Below, in pieces: positions 52,695 to 62,171 of a DNA stretch of 64,000 nucleotides; the first letter of the stretch is position 1, and the number at the start of each line of letters is the position of its first letter. The position numbers were made by a program, and so were the translations under genes. Under the pieces are notes generated by a model, which did no database searches, had not been told where the DNA came from, and worked only from the letters and a program-made list of their open reading frames with translations. Source of the DNA: Marinobacterium sediminicola (GTDB lineage Bacteria; Pseudomonadota; Gammaproteobacteria; Pseudomonadales; Balneatricaceae); the NCBI RefSeq assembly GCF_022343685.1, contig NZ_CP092123.1, positions 2,542,001 to 2,606,000 of the forward strand. Reading direction: 5' to 3'.

Positions 52695-53519
52695 CTACTC
52701 CTGTACGACAAAGCAGCTCTGCCCCTCTTCCTGCAGGGATCTGCAGAGCTGCTGAGCCTGATCACGCCGATCATAATGTCCTGCATGCACACGGTGTATC
52801 ACTCGACCGTCATCCAGTCGTGCTGACCGCACCTCGACGGGCACCCCCTTGAGGCTAGCAAACCGCTGTTGTAGCCGCAGCCCCCCCGCTTTCGCCCCCT
52901 CCAGATCGGAGAACGACCCCATCTGCACGGTAAAACGGACACCCAGGGACTGATCACGCGCCTGCATAAGCCGCGCAACCTGTGCCAGCGCTTCTTTTGC
53001 TTGAGGGTGGCCGTTGTCACGGGCTCGCCCGAGCCACACCTGGGCCTGCTCAATGTCAGCCGAAATCGTCTTGCCAGCCCCGTTCAAATACAGCAGACCC
53101 AATTGGAAAGCCGCCTGCGCCTCACCCTGCTCGGCGGCTTTTTGCCACCAGTATTGCGCCTCGTCAGCACGGCCATGCTCATCGTCCGCGAAATAGCACA
53201 GGGTACCCAGGTTCAACTGGGCTGCACGATGCCCCAGTTCTGCGGCGCGTCGATAGAAGAATTCAGCCTGCTTAAGATCAGGCGCCATGCCCACGCCCTT
53301 GCGGTAAAACTGTCCAAGATTGAAAAGCGCTGCAGCATCGTTCTGTTCGGCCTGTTCAAGCCAGCGTGATACCTGAACGCTGAGCTTTTGACTCAGATCC
53401 GTATTGTGACCAGGCTCATCAGACGCTGCCGCGACCGGTACAGTCAGCATGACCAGCAGCATGCAACTGATCCCGGCTTGCAACACCGCCCTAGACGGCT
53501 TTTTCAACCAGGCTGTCAA
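52695..53519 (-). CDS. Sel1-repeat and SPOR-domain periplasmic protein
   Basis: About 274 residues: a signal segment (AGISCMLLVMLTVPVAAAS), three to four Sel1 repeats (DAAALFNLGQFYRKGVGMAPD, HRAAQLNLGTLCYFADDEHG, AQAAFQLGLLYLNGAGKT) and a C-terminal SPOR-like domain (RFTVQMGSFSDLEGAKAGGLRLQQRF). SPOR domains bind denuded peptidoglycan. TTG 53519 has a strong AAGGAGGAGTC just upstream, inside the end of the dehydratase gene, giving a 29-base overlap; an ATG at 53573 has no such site. Likely an envelope scaffold for the polysaccharide machine. Confidence 0.78.
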   Translation of the reverse strand: MTAWLKKPSRAVLQAGISCMLLVMLTVPVAAASDEPGHNTDLSQKLSVQVSRWLEQAEQNDAAALFNLGQFYRKGVGMAPDLKQAEFFYRRAAELGHRAAQLNLGTLCYFADDEHGRADEAQYWWQKAAEQGEAQAAFQLGLLYLNGAGKTISADIEQAQVWLGRARDNGHPQAKEALAQVARLMQARDQSLGVRFTVQMGSFSDLEGAKAGGLRLQQRFASLKGVPVEVRSARLDDGRVIHRVHAGHYDRRDQAQQLCRSLQEEGQSCFVVQE

Positions 53520-55443
53520 CAGACTCCTCCTTGCAGAGCAGGTCGACGATTTCAGACTCAGGCCGATAACCATTAACAGTGCTCAGCAACAGCTCACGCA
53601 TCTTTTCATGCTGCCAGCGCCCGGTGCAATGCTCAAGCTGTTCCAGTACCGGGACCAGCTGCTGCCAGGACAGCATCTCTTCGGAGGCACGCATGATCAT
53701 GGGATGATCGGTGCCCTTCACATCGCCCCCAATGAGCAATTCCTCATAGAGCTTCTCGCCGGGGCGCAGACCGGTAAAGTGAATTTCAATATCGCCGTCC
53801 GGACAGGTTTCATCCCTGACCCTGAGCCCCGCCAGCCGGATCATTTCCCGGGCAAGATCGACGATTTTTACCGGTTTCCCCATATCCAGCACGAACACAT
53901 CACCACTGTTGCCCATCGAGCCTGCCTGGATCACCAAGGCCGCCGCTTCAGGAATGGTCATGAAGTAGCGGGTGATCTCGGGGTGAGTGACCGTCACCGG
54001 GCCTCCCGCTTCGATCTGGCGTCGGAACAATGGGATCACGGAACCGGATGATCCCAATACATTGCCAAAACGCACCATCGCAAAGCGGATAGGGTGGCCA
54101 GCATGTTGCTCACGCTCACTGAGAGCCTGGAGCACCATTTCGGCCAGGCGTTTACTGGCCCCCATCACGTTGGTGGGCCGAACCGCCTTATCCGTCGAGA
54201 TCAAGACGAAGTTACGGACACCGCTGGCGATGGCGGCTTCTGCCGTGCGCAGCGTGCCCAGCACATTATTGCGCAGCCCCGCAGCCATGTTGAACTCCAC
54301 GATGGGTACATGTTTGTAGGCGGCCGCATGATAGACCGTGTTCACGCCATAGTGACGCATCACCTGCTCCAGATGCGCCTGATCCTGTACCGAGCCCAAT
54401 ACCGGCAACAGCTGCACGCCCAGCGCTTCGGCCTGCGTGCGCAATTCGCCCTCAATGGCGTACAGGCCGTATTCCGAAAGCTCAAAGAGCACCAGCGCAC
54501 GAGGCTGTAACCGGATGATCTGTCGGCACAGCTCAGAGCCGATGGAACCGCCCGCGCCGGTGACCATCACCACCTGTCCGCCAATACAGGCACTCAGCAA
54601 GGCTTCGTTCGGTTCCACCGCGTCACGGCCCAGCAGATCCACTACATCCACGTCTCGAATGTCGCTGACGTCGATCTCGCCGCTGGCCAGCTCGGCCACA
54701 CCGGGTACCACCTTGACCGAGACCGGATAAGCATCGATGCGCTCCACCATGATGCGGCGCTCACTGCGACTGAGGCTGGAAATGGAGAGCAGGACGGACT
54801 CCACTCCATAACGCTCGATCAAATCCGGCAAGGCATCCAGCGCATAGACCCTCAGCCCGGCAATTTCGGTCCCCTGCTTTTGCGGGTCGTCATCGATAAA
54901 GGCCACGGGCGACATCTCGACTGAATGACTCAACGCCGATGCCAGCTGAGTACCGGCGCTGCCGGCACCAAAGAGCACTACGGCCGGTGCCTCTGCATAG
55001 CGACGTCGACCGGCTGACAACCAATGACGAATCAGCCAGCGAGCATATAACCGGCTGCCGGCTACCAGGGGCACGGCCGTAAACCAGTAGATGAACAGTA
55101 CGGAGCGCGGCACCGGCACCTGCACCTGCAGCAGCATGATCACCGCGGTCCAAATAAGAACCGAAATTGTCACGGCCTTGACCGATACCCAGAGTGTCGT
55201 ATGGCTCATGTACCGGATCACGGCACGATAGAGGCCCATCTTCGCCATCACCGGTACCGAGATCAGCGGCACCAGCAGGCAGGGGATCCAGTACTGGGTG
55301 ATCGGCAACCAGATCTCACCCAGCCGCAGCGACAGGGCCATCCAGCAGGCAGAGAACAGCATCACCAGGTCCGACAGAATCAACACCACCTGCTTCTGCC
55401 GCCGTGATGCGTTAAGAAACGCGCGTATCACACCCGAGAACAT
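53491..55443 (-). CDS. Nucleotide-sugar 4,6-dehydratase, WbpM/CapD-like
   Basis: A 650-residue inner-membrane enzyme: four N-terminal helices (residues about 18-125), a first Rossmann domain (VVLFGAGSAGTQLASAL) and a catalytic SDR domain with TGAGGSIGSELCRQI near residue 297, HAAAYKHVPIVE and the MGASKRLAEM block. WbpM-type enzymes convert UDP-GlcNAc to the 4-keto-6-deoxy sugar, the first step to QuiNAc or bacillosamine. Its product is a normal substrate for the phosphoglycosyl transferase at 59674-60225. Confidence 0.92.
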   Translation of the reverse strand: MFSGVIRAFLNASRRQKQVVLILSDLVMLFSACWMALSLRLGEIWLPITQYWIPCLLVPLISVPVMAKMGLYRAVIRYMSHTTLWVSVKAVTISVLIWTAVIMLLQVQVPVPRSVLFIYWFTAVPLVAGSRLYARWLIRHWLSAGRRRYAEAPAVVLFGAGSAGTQLASALSHSVEMSPVAFIDDDPQKQGTEIAGLRVYALDALPDLIERYGVESVLLSISSLSRSERRIMVERIDAYPVSVKVVPGVAELASGEIDVSDIRDVDVVDLLGRDAVEPNEALLSACIGGQVVMVTGAGGSIGSELCRQIIRLQPRALVLFELSEYGLYAIEGELRTQAEALGVQLLPVLGSVQDQAHLEQVMRHYGVNTVYHAAAYKHVPIVEFNMAAGLRNNVLGTLRTAEAAIASGVRNFVLISTDKAVRPTNVMGASKRLAEMVLQALSEREQHAGHPIRFAMVRFGNVLGSSGSVIPLFRRQIEAGGPVTVTHPEITRYFMTIPEAAALVIQAGSMGNSGDVFVLDMGKPVKIVDLAREMIRLAGLRVRDETCPDGDIEIHFTGLRPGEKLYEELLIGGDVKGTDHPMIMRASEEMLSWQQLVPVLEQLEHCTGRWQHEKMRELLLSTVNGYRPESEIVDLLCKEESVDSLVEKAV

Positions 55444-55509
55444 CCGCTCATCCTATACATATGAATACTTCGACGGACCATAGTCCCGCCCTTCATGACC
55501 CCTGGCCAC

Positions 55510-56784
55510 TTAAATGGCCACTCCGCGCCCTACTCCAGAGTAATGCCACCCCAGTTCGGCCATACGTTCAGGTTCGAACAGGTTACGACCATCCAGCAGC
55601 AGCGGCGTGTTCATTCTGGCCAGCACCGCTTCCATATCCAGGTTCCAGAACTCTTTCCATTCAGTGACCAGCATCAGTGCATCGGCTCCCGTTGCCGCCT
55701 GCTCGGCCGAGTCCATATAGCTGACCCCCGGCTGATCGCCCAGAGTGCGGCGCAGGGTTGGCAGTGCCATGGGGTCATAGACCCTGACCTTGACGTCATG
55801 GGCCAACAGCGCACGCAGCAGTGTCAACGCAGGACTGCCTTCCACCCCAGAGGTGTTGGGCTTGAATGCACAGCCCCAAAGCGCCACGGTGCGCCCCTGA
55901 ATATCCGCCTTGAAATAACGCCAGAACTTCTGAAACAACAGGTCCTTCTGCTGCTCGTTAATGGCAAACACCCGGCTCAACAACCCGGGTTCCTCCTTGT
56001 TGTCCAGCTCTCGATTCAACTGGGCCAGGGTTTCCAGAAACGACTCGCCACCGAAGCCACAACCGGGGTAAAGATACTGAAAGCCGATACGGGAGTCAGT
56101 CCCCATTCCCTGGCGCACGCGCTCGATATCAATCCCCTTGTCAGCCGCCAACTGGGCCAGTTCATTCATATAGCTGATACGAGTTGCCAGCATGCCGTTG
56201 ATTGCCAGCTTGCTTAATTCGGCCTCTTTGGGCGACATCACCAGCAAGGTATCACGGCGCCGGTTAAAAGGTGTGAGCAAACGCCGTATCACCCTGATAG
56301 CAGCCTCATCATCACAGCCCAGCAGAATTCGCTCAGGCCGGGTCACGCTTTCAAGGGCGCGCCCTGATTGGATGAAGGCAGGCCAATACAGCACACGCAC
56401 ATGTCCCGCCCCATGATCATCCAGCCACTGCTGCAGCTGCTCGGTGGTACCAATTGCGACCGGTTGAACCAGCGCCACCAGCATTCCGGTTTGATCCTGG
56501 GCATCCAGAGCGCCCAAAAACGCTTGAACTGAAGCCTGCAGAGATTCCTGCGAAGCGTGTCGTTCAGCCACCAGCAACAGGTCCGCTGCTTCGTGCTCAC
56601 GGCCCAATTGCAGCCGCCCGGCCGCCTGCTGCTGCTCAAGCAATTGCTGCAGATCCGGTTCACCCATGTCGGAATCGGCCCGCGGAAGTCCTGTCTGCTT
56701 CAGACTGACACGACAGCCGGTTTGTGCCAGGGCGCCGGCCAGCGTCCAGGCCTCCAGGTTATCACCGAGGACATGTACTCTCAT
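55510..56784 (-). CDS. Divergent UDP-glucose/nucleotide-sugar dehydrogenase family protein
   Basis: A 424-residue protein with the three-domain UDP-glucose dehydrogenase plan. The core helix AELSKLAINGML keeps the substrate-binding Lys192 and Asn196, and AFKPNTSG is recognisable. However, the catalytic loop normally G-F-G-G-S-C-F-P-K-D reads GFGGESFLET: the thioester cysteine is replaced by Ser248. The N-terminal glycine motif is also degenerate (VLGDNLEAW). It overlaps pgi by four bases (ATGA). It may be inactive, regulatory or have altered chemistry; full oxidation to the acid seems impossible. Confidence 0.8.
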   Translation of the reverse strand: MRVHVLGDNLEAWTLAGALAQTGCRVSLKQTGLPRADSDMGEPDLQQLLEQQQAAGRLQLGREHEAADLLLVAERHASQESLQASVQAFLGALDAQDQTGMLVALVQPVAIGTTEQLQQWLDDHGAGHVRVLYWPAFIQSGRALESVTRPERILLGCDDEAAIRVIRRLLTPFNRRRDTLLVMSPKEAELSKLAINGMLATRISYMNELAQLAADKGIDIERVRQGMGTDSRIGFQYLYPGCGFGGESFLETLAQLNRELDNKEEPGLLSRVFAINEQQKDLLFQKFWRYFKADIQGRTVALWGCAFKPNTSGVEGSPALTLLRALLAHDVKVRVYDPMALPTLRRTLGDQPGVSYMDSAEQAATGADALMLVTEWKEFWNLDMEAVLARMNTPLLLDGRNLFEPERMAELGWHYSGVGRGVAI

Positions 56785-58424
56785 GACGGGTCTCCCTGAT
56801 GATTGCGTGAGGCCAGCCGATGAGCACGAATACTCAGCGCCAACGCACGGGTTGAACTGTCGAGCGTCGTTCCACTGATATCGGCAGACTCCGCCAGCAA
56901 CGGCTGCAGCTGCAAGGCGACCTGCTTGCCCAACTCGACACCCCACTGATCGAAAGGGTTAATGTCCCAAATGACCGCCTGAGTGAACACCTTGTGTTCA
57001 TACAAGGCGATCAGCGCCCCCAGGGATTGCGGGTCCAAACGCTCCAGCAGCAGCGTCGAGGATGGCTGGTTGCCCGGGTACTGCCGCCAGGGATTGTCAC
57101 TGGGCTCAACCGCTTCACTTCCAAACGCCAGCACACGGGACTGCGCCAGGCAGTTGGCAATATTCAGCTGATGTTGCGCCTGTAGCTGTTCGCTGTGGGC
57201 GTAATGATCCAGTGCCTCATAGCGACGTGCTGACAGAATGAAGTCCGAGGCGACCGCCTGAGTCCCCTGATGCAAAAGCTGGTAAAAGGCGTGCTGGGCA
57301 TTGGCACCGATCTCTCCCCAGAGGACCGGGCAGGTCGAGTAATCCAGCGGCTCCCCCGCCTGGCTGACGGACTTGCCGTTGCTCTCCATTTCCAGCTGCT
57401 CAAGATAGGGGGGGAAGTACTTCAATCGACCATCATAGGGCAGAATGGCATGGGCTCTAATATCAAGGAAGTTAACATTCCAGATACCCAGAAGTGCCAG
57501 CATGACCGGCAGGTTCTGCAACAGTGGTGCGGTCCTGAAATGCTCATCCATGGTATGAGCCCCGGCCAGCAGCTGTCGGAATATGCTCATTCCCAGCGCC
57601 AGAGCGATTGGCAAACCGATGGTCGACCACAATGAAAAGCGCCCACCAACCCACTCCCAAAAGTGCAACTGGTTTTCCGGCGGCAACCCCCAGTCAGCCA
57701 TGCGCTGGGCCGATGCAGAAACACCGACAAAATGACAGCGCACCACCAGTGCGTGATCATCACAATGCCCGGCTAGCCAGGAACGAACCGTATCGGCATT
57801 GGAGAGGGTATCGATGGTGGTAAAGGACTTGGACGAAATGATGAACAGCGTGGTTTCAGGATTCAGGTGATCCAGCAGATCGAATAACTGGCTGCCATCG
57901 ATGGTCGAAGCGAAATGCACTTTGAGCGCACGTGCAGCAGGCTCGGCATATTCACGCAGAGCATGGGTGACCATCAACGGGCCAAGATCGCTCCCCCCAA
58001 CGCCCAGATTGACCACATCGGTAATACGCTTGCCGGAAAAACCGCGCCAGACACCCGACTGAATTTTATCCACCAGCTGCGTCATGCGCTGCAGCTGCTC
58101 TTCTACACACCGTTGGGGCTCTGAATGCTGTTCTGCCGGAGCTCTCAGGGCTGTATGCCAGGCGGCGCGGTTCTCGGTACGATTTACCACCTCGCCAGTC
58201 AGGAGACGTGCACGTTCAATCTCGACACCGGCCTGCTCGGCCAGCCGGGCCAAGAGCGTCAATACGGACGTATCCACACGCTGCTTGCTGTAATCCAGCT
58301 GGATACCCGCTCCGCTGACGCGATAGGTACCGCCCCGCTCTGGATCAAATGCAAACAGAGTACTCAGGCTTGGCATTTCAGCCGCACGCTGATGCAGCTG
58401 ATCGGTGGCTTCCACGTTCTTCAT
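56781..58424 (-). CDS. pgi: Glucose-6-phosphate isomerase
   Basis: A 547-residue isomerase with VNLGVGGSDLGPLMV, ISSKSFTTIDT, the signature WEWVGGRFSLWSTIGLPIA, the catalytic Glu region VLWGEIGANAQHAF, and INPFDQWGVELGK near the end. Length is that of bacterial type I Pgi. Its inclusion in a polysaccharide operon supplies glucose-6-phosphate and fructose-6-phosphate for sugar nucleotides. Confidence 0.97.
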   Translation of the reverse strand: MKNVEATDQLHQRAAEMPSLSTLFAFDPERGGTYRVSGAGIQLDYSKQRVDTSVLTLLARLAEQAGVEIERARLLTGEVVNRTENRAAWHTALRAPAEQHSEPQRCVEEQLQRMTQLVDKIQSGVWRGFSGKRITDVVNLGVGGSDLGPLMVTHALREYAEPAARALKVHFASTIDGSQLFDLLDHLNPETTLFIISSKSFTTIDTLSNADTVRSWLAGHCDDHALVVRCHFVGVSASAQRMADWGLPPENQLHFWEWVGGRFSLWSTIGLPIALALGMSIFRQLLAGAHTMDEHFRTAPLLQNLPVMLALLGIWNVNFLDIRAHAILPYDGRLKYFPPYLEQLEMESNGKSVSQAGEPLDYSTCPVLWGEIGANAQHAFYQLLHQGTQAVASDFILSARRYEALDHYAHSEQLQAQHQLNIANCLAQSRVLAFGSEAVEPSDNPWRQYPGNQPSSTLLLERLDPQSLGALIALYEHKVFTQAVIWDINPFDQWGVELGKQVALQLQPLLAESADISGTTLDSSTRALALSIRAHRLASRNHQGDPS

Positions 58425-58555
58425 CTATGTCCTTTCCTGGCCGGGTACAACAGGCTATCACCATTGAACATCGATTATACGCAAGGCCGGGTTGAAGGTT
58501 ACAGACCTTGGCCGGCGTTATTCATCCCTGGAGCCAGCTGACCGCCTAACAAGAC

Positions 58556-59572
58556 CTATTGCACCAATTGAACCCGCGACCAGTCGTGGCCGATGCGCTG
58601 CAACATTCCATGCAACGCCGGGCTGGAATACTTCACCTGCTGATCCTGCCAGCGCCGCTGCACGCTGACATGGACGACCGGCTCAACATGGCGCACCACT
58701 TGCAGACGCATGGCGCGATAAAGTCCCTTGTACTCGTCGTGTTGGGGAGCTGCATGGTCAGGCATCAAGCCCCGGTGAAAGTGTGGAGCGAATGACAGCC
58801 CGTGGTGCTCGGCCTCCTGCATCAACCAGCATGCGGCATGGTCCCCCAAGCGGCGGTCAGGATAACCGCCACCAATATCGGAGTGAACACCGGCAAACCA
58901 CACCTGCTGAAGATCGACCTCGCCACGGGTTCGCCACAGGGCCGGTTCAAAGTCCTGGCGGTTTTCGTCAATGGCAACCGCATGCCGTGCGTGATGGATG
59001 ACCCGGCCGGGCTCGGTATCGTGAAACAGATAACGGGAAGAACCCAGTGTGCCCAAAAAGGGAGCGGGTATGCCCAAGGCCCCAACCGTATCGAACACAC
59101 CGATAAAATGGACAGGGCTCATATCCGCCACCGCATAGGCCTGCCGGAACACAGTCGCACGGCGGCTCTCAGGCACTGAGCCAGCACCACGGCGACGATA
59201 GAGTGAGTAAGCACTGGCTATTTTGGCCGCATGCTCACGGCGAACAATGCCGGCATTGGCGATCAAGCCCGCCAGGGAACGCACGGTGTAGGCACCGCGA
59301 CTGAAGCCAAACAGGTAAAGACGGTCACCCTCTTCGTAGTTGTGAACCAGAAAACGGTAGCAATCGAGGATGTTGCGATCCAGGCCCTTGCCGGTCAGGC
59401 CGCCGGAAAGCCTGTCACTGCCGGTACCGACACCGGCATCATAGAACACCACCTGCTTGTGGCCATGCACATCCTCCGCGGCGATGCCGCGTGCCATGCG
59501 CAGAATATGGGTGGCATGATCGGATTCCGGGGACTGCCAAGTCCCATCCGAACAGATCACGATCAGTTTCAT
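58556..59572 (-). CDS. DUF2235 alpha/beta hydrolase-like protein
   Basis: A 338-residue protein of the DUF2235 family: an N-terminal ICSDGTWQSPESD strand, YDAGVGTG, and the nucleophile elbow GFSRGAYT about residue 93. VWFAGVHSDIGGGYPD is a conserved acid-histidine region. DUF2235 members include type VI secretion phospholipases, but many lie outside such systems. No signal peptide. It sits inside the polysaccharide locus with gaps of about 100-130 bases on both sides, so the link to polysaccharide synthesis is uncertain. Confidence 0.87.
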   Translation of the reverse strand: MKLIVICSDGTWQSPESDHATHILRMARGIAAEDVHGHKQVVFYDAGVGTGSDRLSGGLTGKGLDRNILDCYRFLVHNYEEGDRLYLFGFSRGAYTVRSLAGLIANAGIVRREHAAKIASAYSLYRRRGAGSVPESRRATVFRQAYAVADMSPVHFIGVFDTVGALGIPAPFLGTLGSSRYLFHDTEPGRVIHHARHAVAIDENRQDFEPALWRTRGEVDLQQVWFAGVHSDIGGGYPDRRLGDHAACWLMQEAEHHGLSFAPHFHRGLMPDHAAPQHDEYKGLYRAMRLQVVRHVEPVVHVSVQRRWQDQQVKYSSPALHGMLQRIGHDWSRVQLVQ

Positions 59573-59673
59573 ATAACCTCCGTCCGTGGAGTATTTTAGT
59601 ATCCCTTAACACGCAAACGTTTGAGTTAACCTTTGAATTTGATATTTACGCCATGATTAAGATCAGGGAAGCC

Positions 59674-60225
59674 TTACGACTTGACTCTGTCACCCGCTCC
59701 CTTCCCGGCAACGGTCATAAAAATGTACTTGAAATAAGCGCCCACGGTCAGGGTCTGCAGCATGGCCTGATCGGTTTCGGCCAGCAGCTCAGGTGTGGAC
59801 ATATCGATATCATTCACCTGCGCAAGACCGGTAATGCCGGGGCGAGCATTGAGCACACCGCGTTGTTCTCGTTCAGCGATCAACTCTTGCTGATTGAACA
59901 GGCAAGGACGTGGCCCGACCAGGCTCATTTCACCCTTGAGCACGTTCCACAGCTGCGGCAGTTCATCCAGCTTGGTACGGCGCAAAAAGCGGCCAAAGGG
60001 GGTAATGGCATCGGCACTGGCCAGATGGCTGGCCACCGAAGCGGTGTCCTTACGCATGGTACGAAACTTCACCAACGTAAACGGTTTCTTATGCCGCCCT
60101 ACTCGCTCCTGCCGAAAGATGGGCGAGCCGGTATCAAAAAGGCCGATCAACGCCAGCAACAACAGCACCGGAAAGCCGCACACCAGCCCCAGCAAGGAAA
60201 ATACAAAATCAAATAGTCGAATCAC
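59674..60225 (-). CDS. Monotopic phosphoglycosyl transferase (PglC/WbaP catalytic domain)
   Basis: A 183-residue initiating transferase. One re-entrant hydrophobic helix (FSLLGLVCGFPVLLLLALIGLFDTG) precedes FRQERVGRHKKPFTLVKFRTM, the catalytic TKLDELPQLWNVLKGEMSLVGPRP with the Asp-Glu dyad, and RPGITGLAQV. It transfers a sugar phosphate from a UDP-sugar to undecaprenyl phosphate. GTG 60225 overlaps the epimerase stop (GTGA) and has GAGG upstream. Confidence 0.93.
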   Translation of the reverse strand: MIRLFDFVFSLLGLVCGFPVLLLLALIGLFDTGSPIFRQERVGRHKKPFTLVKFRTMRKDTASVASHLASADAITPFGRFLRRTKLDELPQLWNVLKGEMSLVGPRPCLFNQQELIAEREQRGVLNARPGITGLAQVNDIDMSTPELLAETDQAMLQTLTVGAYFKYIFMTVAGKGAGDRVKS

Positions 60226-61154
60226 TTAAAGCACCTCTTCAACCCTTCTTCCACCGACACCGGTGGCTCCCACCCCAGCAGATTACGCGCCTTGCTGATA
60301 TCTACCTGAAGCGAGCCCAATAATCGCTGTGCGACTGACTTTTTACCCAACATTGTAGCACCCAGCTTGAGCATCGATGCCGGGACCGGGATTAACCGAT
60401 AGGGCTTGCCCATTGCCTTTGCAACGCCTCGCAACAGCTCGGTGGTCGACAGATCCTGCCCATCCCCCACCAGAAAGACCTGATTGGCCGCTGCCGGGTG
60501 ATCGATGCAGGTGATGATCAGGTCAACCAGATTATCCACCGCCACGAAAGAGCGCTGGTTGTGGATGGCGCCCAAGGGTAACGGAACCCCCTTTTCAACC
60601 CAGCGCATCAAGTTTCCAAAGTTGCCGGGGGCGTTGGGGCCATATACCAGCGGTGGACGGATGATCACCAGCTCCATGCCGGTTTCACGCTGGATTTCCC
60701 ACAAGCCCTGCTCCGCCTCCCACTTCGACTGGGCATACAACTCTGCGGGGTTCGGCGTATCATCTTCAGTGAACGGCTTCGTGTTTATATTGCCGTTTAC
60801 ACCAATTGAACTGATAAAGATAAAACGCTGAACGCCTGTCGCTGCTGCCTGATGGGCAAGGTTAAGCGTGCCTTCCACATTGACTCGGCGGTATTCTGCC
60901 AGCGGGTCGGCCACTTCGTCTTTCATGATGTGCGCACGGGCGGCGGCGTGGATGACGACTTGTTGGTTGATCAAGGCGGCGGACCAGTCGGTACTGACAT
61001 CAAGACCTTGCACTTCAACGATGTTCGCTGCGAGGCTTTCAACAGGTCGGCGTACGGCAGCGGTCAGGTTTACATCAGATTTGGACTGCAAGGCCGTTGC
61101 AAGTCGATTGCCGAGAAAACCGGTGGCACCGGTCAGGAGAATATTGACTGCCAT
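60222..61154 (-). CDS. NAD-dependent epimerase/dehydratase, UDP-sugar 4-epimerase or reductase
   Basis: A 310-residue extended SDR: TGATGFLGNRLA cofactor loop, FISSIGVNG with catalytic serine, and YAQSKWEAE Tyr-Lys pair. It resembles WbpV/TuaA-cluster type enzymes that act on the 4-keto sugar or UDP-GlcNAc just before the phosphoglycosyl transferase; pairs of this kind commonly make QuiNAc. It starts directly after the galE stop (TAA then ATG). The exact reaction cannot be fixed from sequence alone. Confidence 0.85.
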   Translation of the reverse strand: MAVNILLTGATGFLGNRLATALQSKSDVNLTAAVRRPVESLAANIVEVQGLDVSTDWSAALINQQVVIHAAARAHIMKDEVADPLAEYRRVNVEGTLNLAHQAAATGVQRFIFISSIGVNGNINTKPFTEDDTPNPAELYAQSKWEAEQGLWEIQRETGMELVIIRPPLVYGPNAPGNFGNLMRWVEKGVPLPLGAIHNQRSFVAVDNLVDLIITCIDHPAAANQVFLVGDGQDLSTTELLRGVAKAMGKPYRLIPVPASMLKLGATMLGKKSVAQRLLGSLQVDISKARNLLGWEPPVSVEEGLKRCFK

Positions 61155-62171
61155 TTAATGTTCGCCCTTGTATCCATTAGGATTCTGGCTCTGCCACCGC
61201 CATGCATCTTCACACATGCGTTCGAGATCATACTCTGCCTGCCAGCCAAGAACTTGCTTGGCATGACTTGGGTCAGCATAGCATTGAGCTATATCTCCGG
61301 GCCGACGATCAGCCAGAGTGTAAGGCACTTTGCGCCCGGATGCGCGCTCAAACGCTGCGACGACTTCCAATACAGAATAACCCCGACCAGTCCCCAAATT
61401 AACGGTTAAGACCCCCTGATTAGACACCAGTGCATCCAGCGCCTTAAGGTGCCCTTTGGCAAGATCTACCACATGGATGTAATCGCGAACGCCCGTGCCG
61501 TCGGCTGTAGGGTAATCACTGCCAAAGACATTGAGTGATTCATGCATGCCCACCGCTACCTGTGCAATGTAGGGCATTAAGTTGTTGGGGATACCGTCCG
61601 GATCCTCCCCAATAAGGCCTGATTCATGCGCCCCCACCGGATTGAAATACCGTAGCAGTGCAATGGACCACTCAGCATCGCTTGTTGCCAGGTCTCGCAG
61701 CATGTTCTCAACCATCAACTTTGAACTGCCATAGGGGTTCGTCGTAGAAAGTGGAAAGTCTTCACGAATCGGCACACTGGCAGGATCGCCATACACCGTT
61801 GCAGACGAGCTGAACACCAGTTGTTTGCATCCAAATTCAGCCATTACCTGCAGCAAACAAACCGTACCGGCCACGTTATTTTCATAGTAACGCAAGGGCT
61901 GTTCAACTGACTCACCGACCGCCTTCAGGCCTGCAAAATGTATAACAGCACTGATCGGATACGCCTGAAACACTGCGCGCAAACAGACTTCATCTCGTAT
62001 ATCACCTTCTATAAAGATGATTTCCTGAGCCGTAAGCGTTTGCACTCGCGCCAAGCTCACAGGTGATGAATTGGATAAGTTATCCAGAACAACCACTGGC
62101 TTACCCGCCTGCAGCAGCTCTAGACAGGTATGGCTACCTATGTAGCCTGCCCCCCCCGTTACCAGAATCAC
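61155..62171 (-). CDS. galE: UDP-glucose 4-epimerase
   Basis: A 338-residue Gal[12 protein letters not shown]-terminal motif, [30 protein letters not shown] and the catalytic YGSSK, then [12 protein letters not shown]. It interconverts UDP-glucose and UDP-galactose. GTG 62171 overlaps the glycosyltransferase stop (GTGA), and its product feeds the same polysaccharide unit. Confidence 0.95.
   Translation of the reverse strand: MILVTGGAGYIGSHTCLELLQAGKPVVVLDNLSNSSPVSLARVQTLTAQEIIFIEGDIRDEVCLRAVFQAYPISAVIHFAGLKAVGESVEQPLRYYENNVAGTVCLLQVMAEFGCKQLVFSSSATVYGDPASVPIREDFPLSTTNPYGSSKLMVENMLRDLATSDAEWSIALLRYFNPVGAHESGLIGEDPDGIPNNLMPYIAQVAVGMHESLNVFGSDYPTADGTGVRDYIHVVDLAKGHLKALDALVSNQGVLTVNLGTGRGYSVLEVVAAFERASGRKVPYTLADRRPGDIAQCYADPSHAKQVLGWQAEYDLERMCEDAWRWQSQNPNGYKGEH

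Noticed and set aside
58556-59572. Type VI secretion effector call for the DUF2235 protein
   Set aside because: No VgrG, PAAR, immunity or other secretion gene is nearby; only the hydrolase family is supported.
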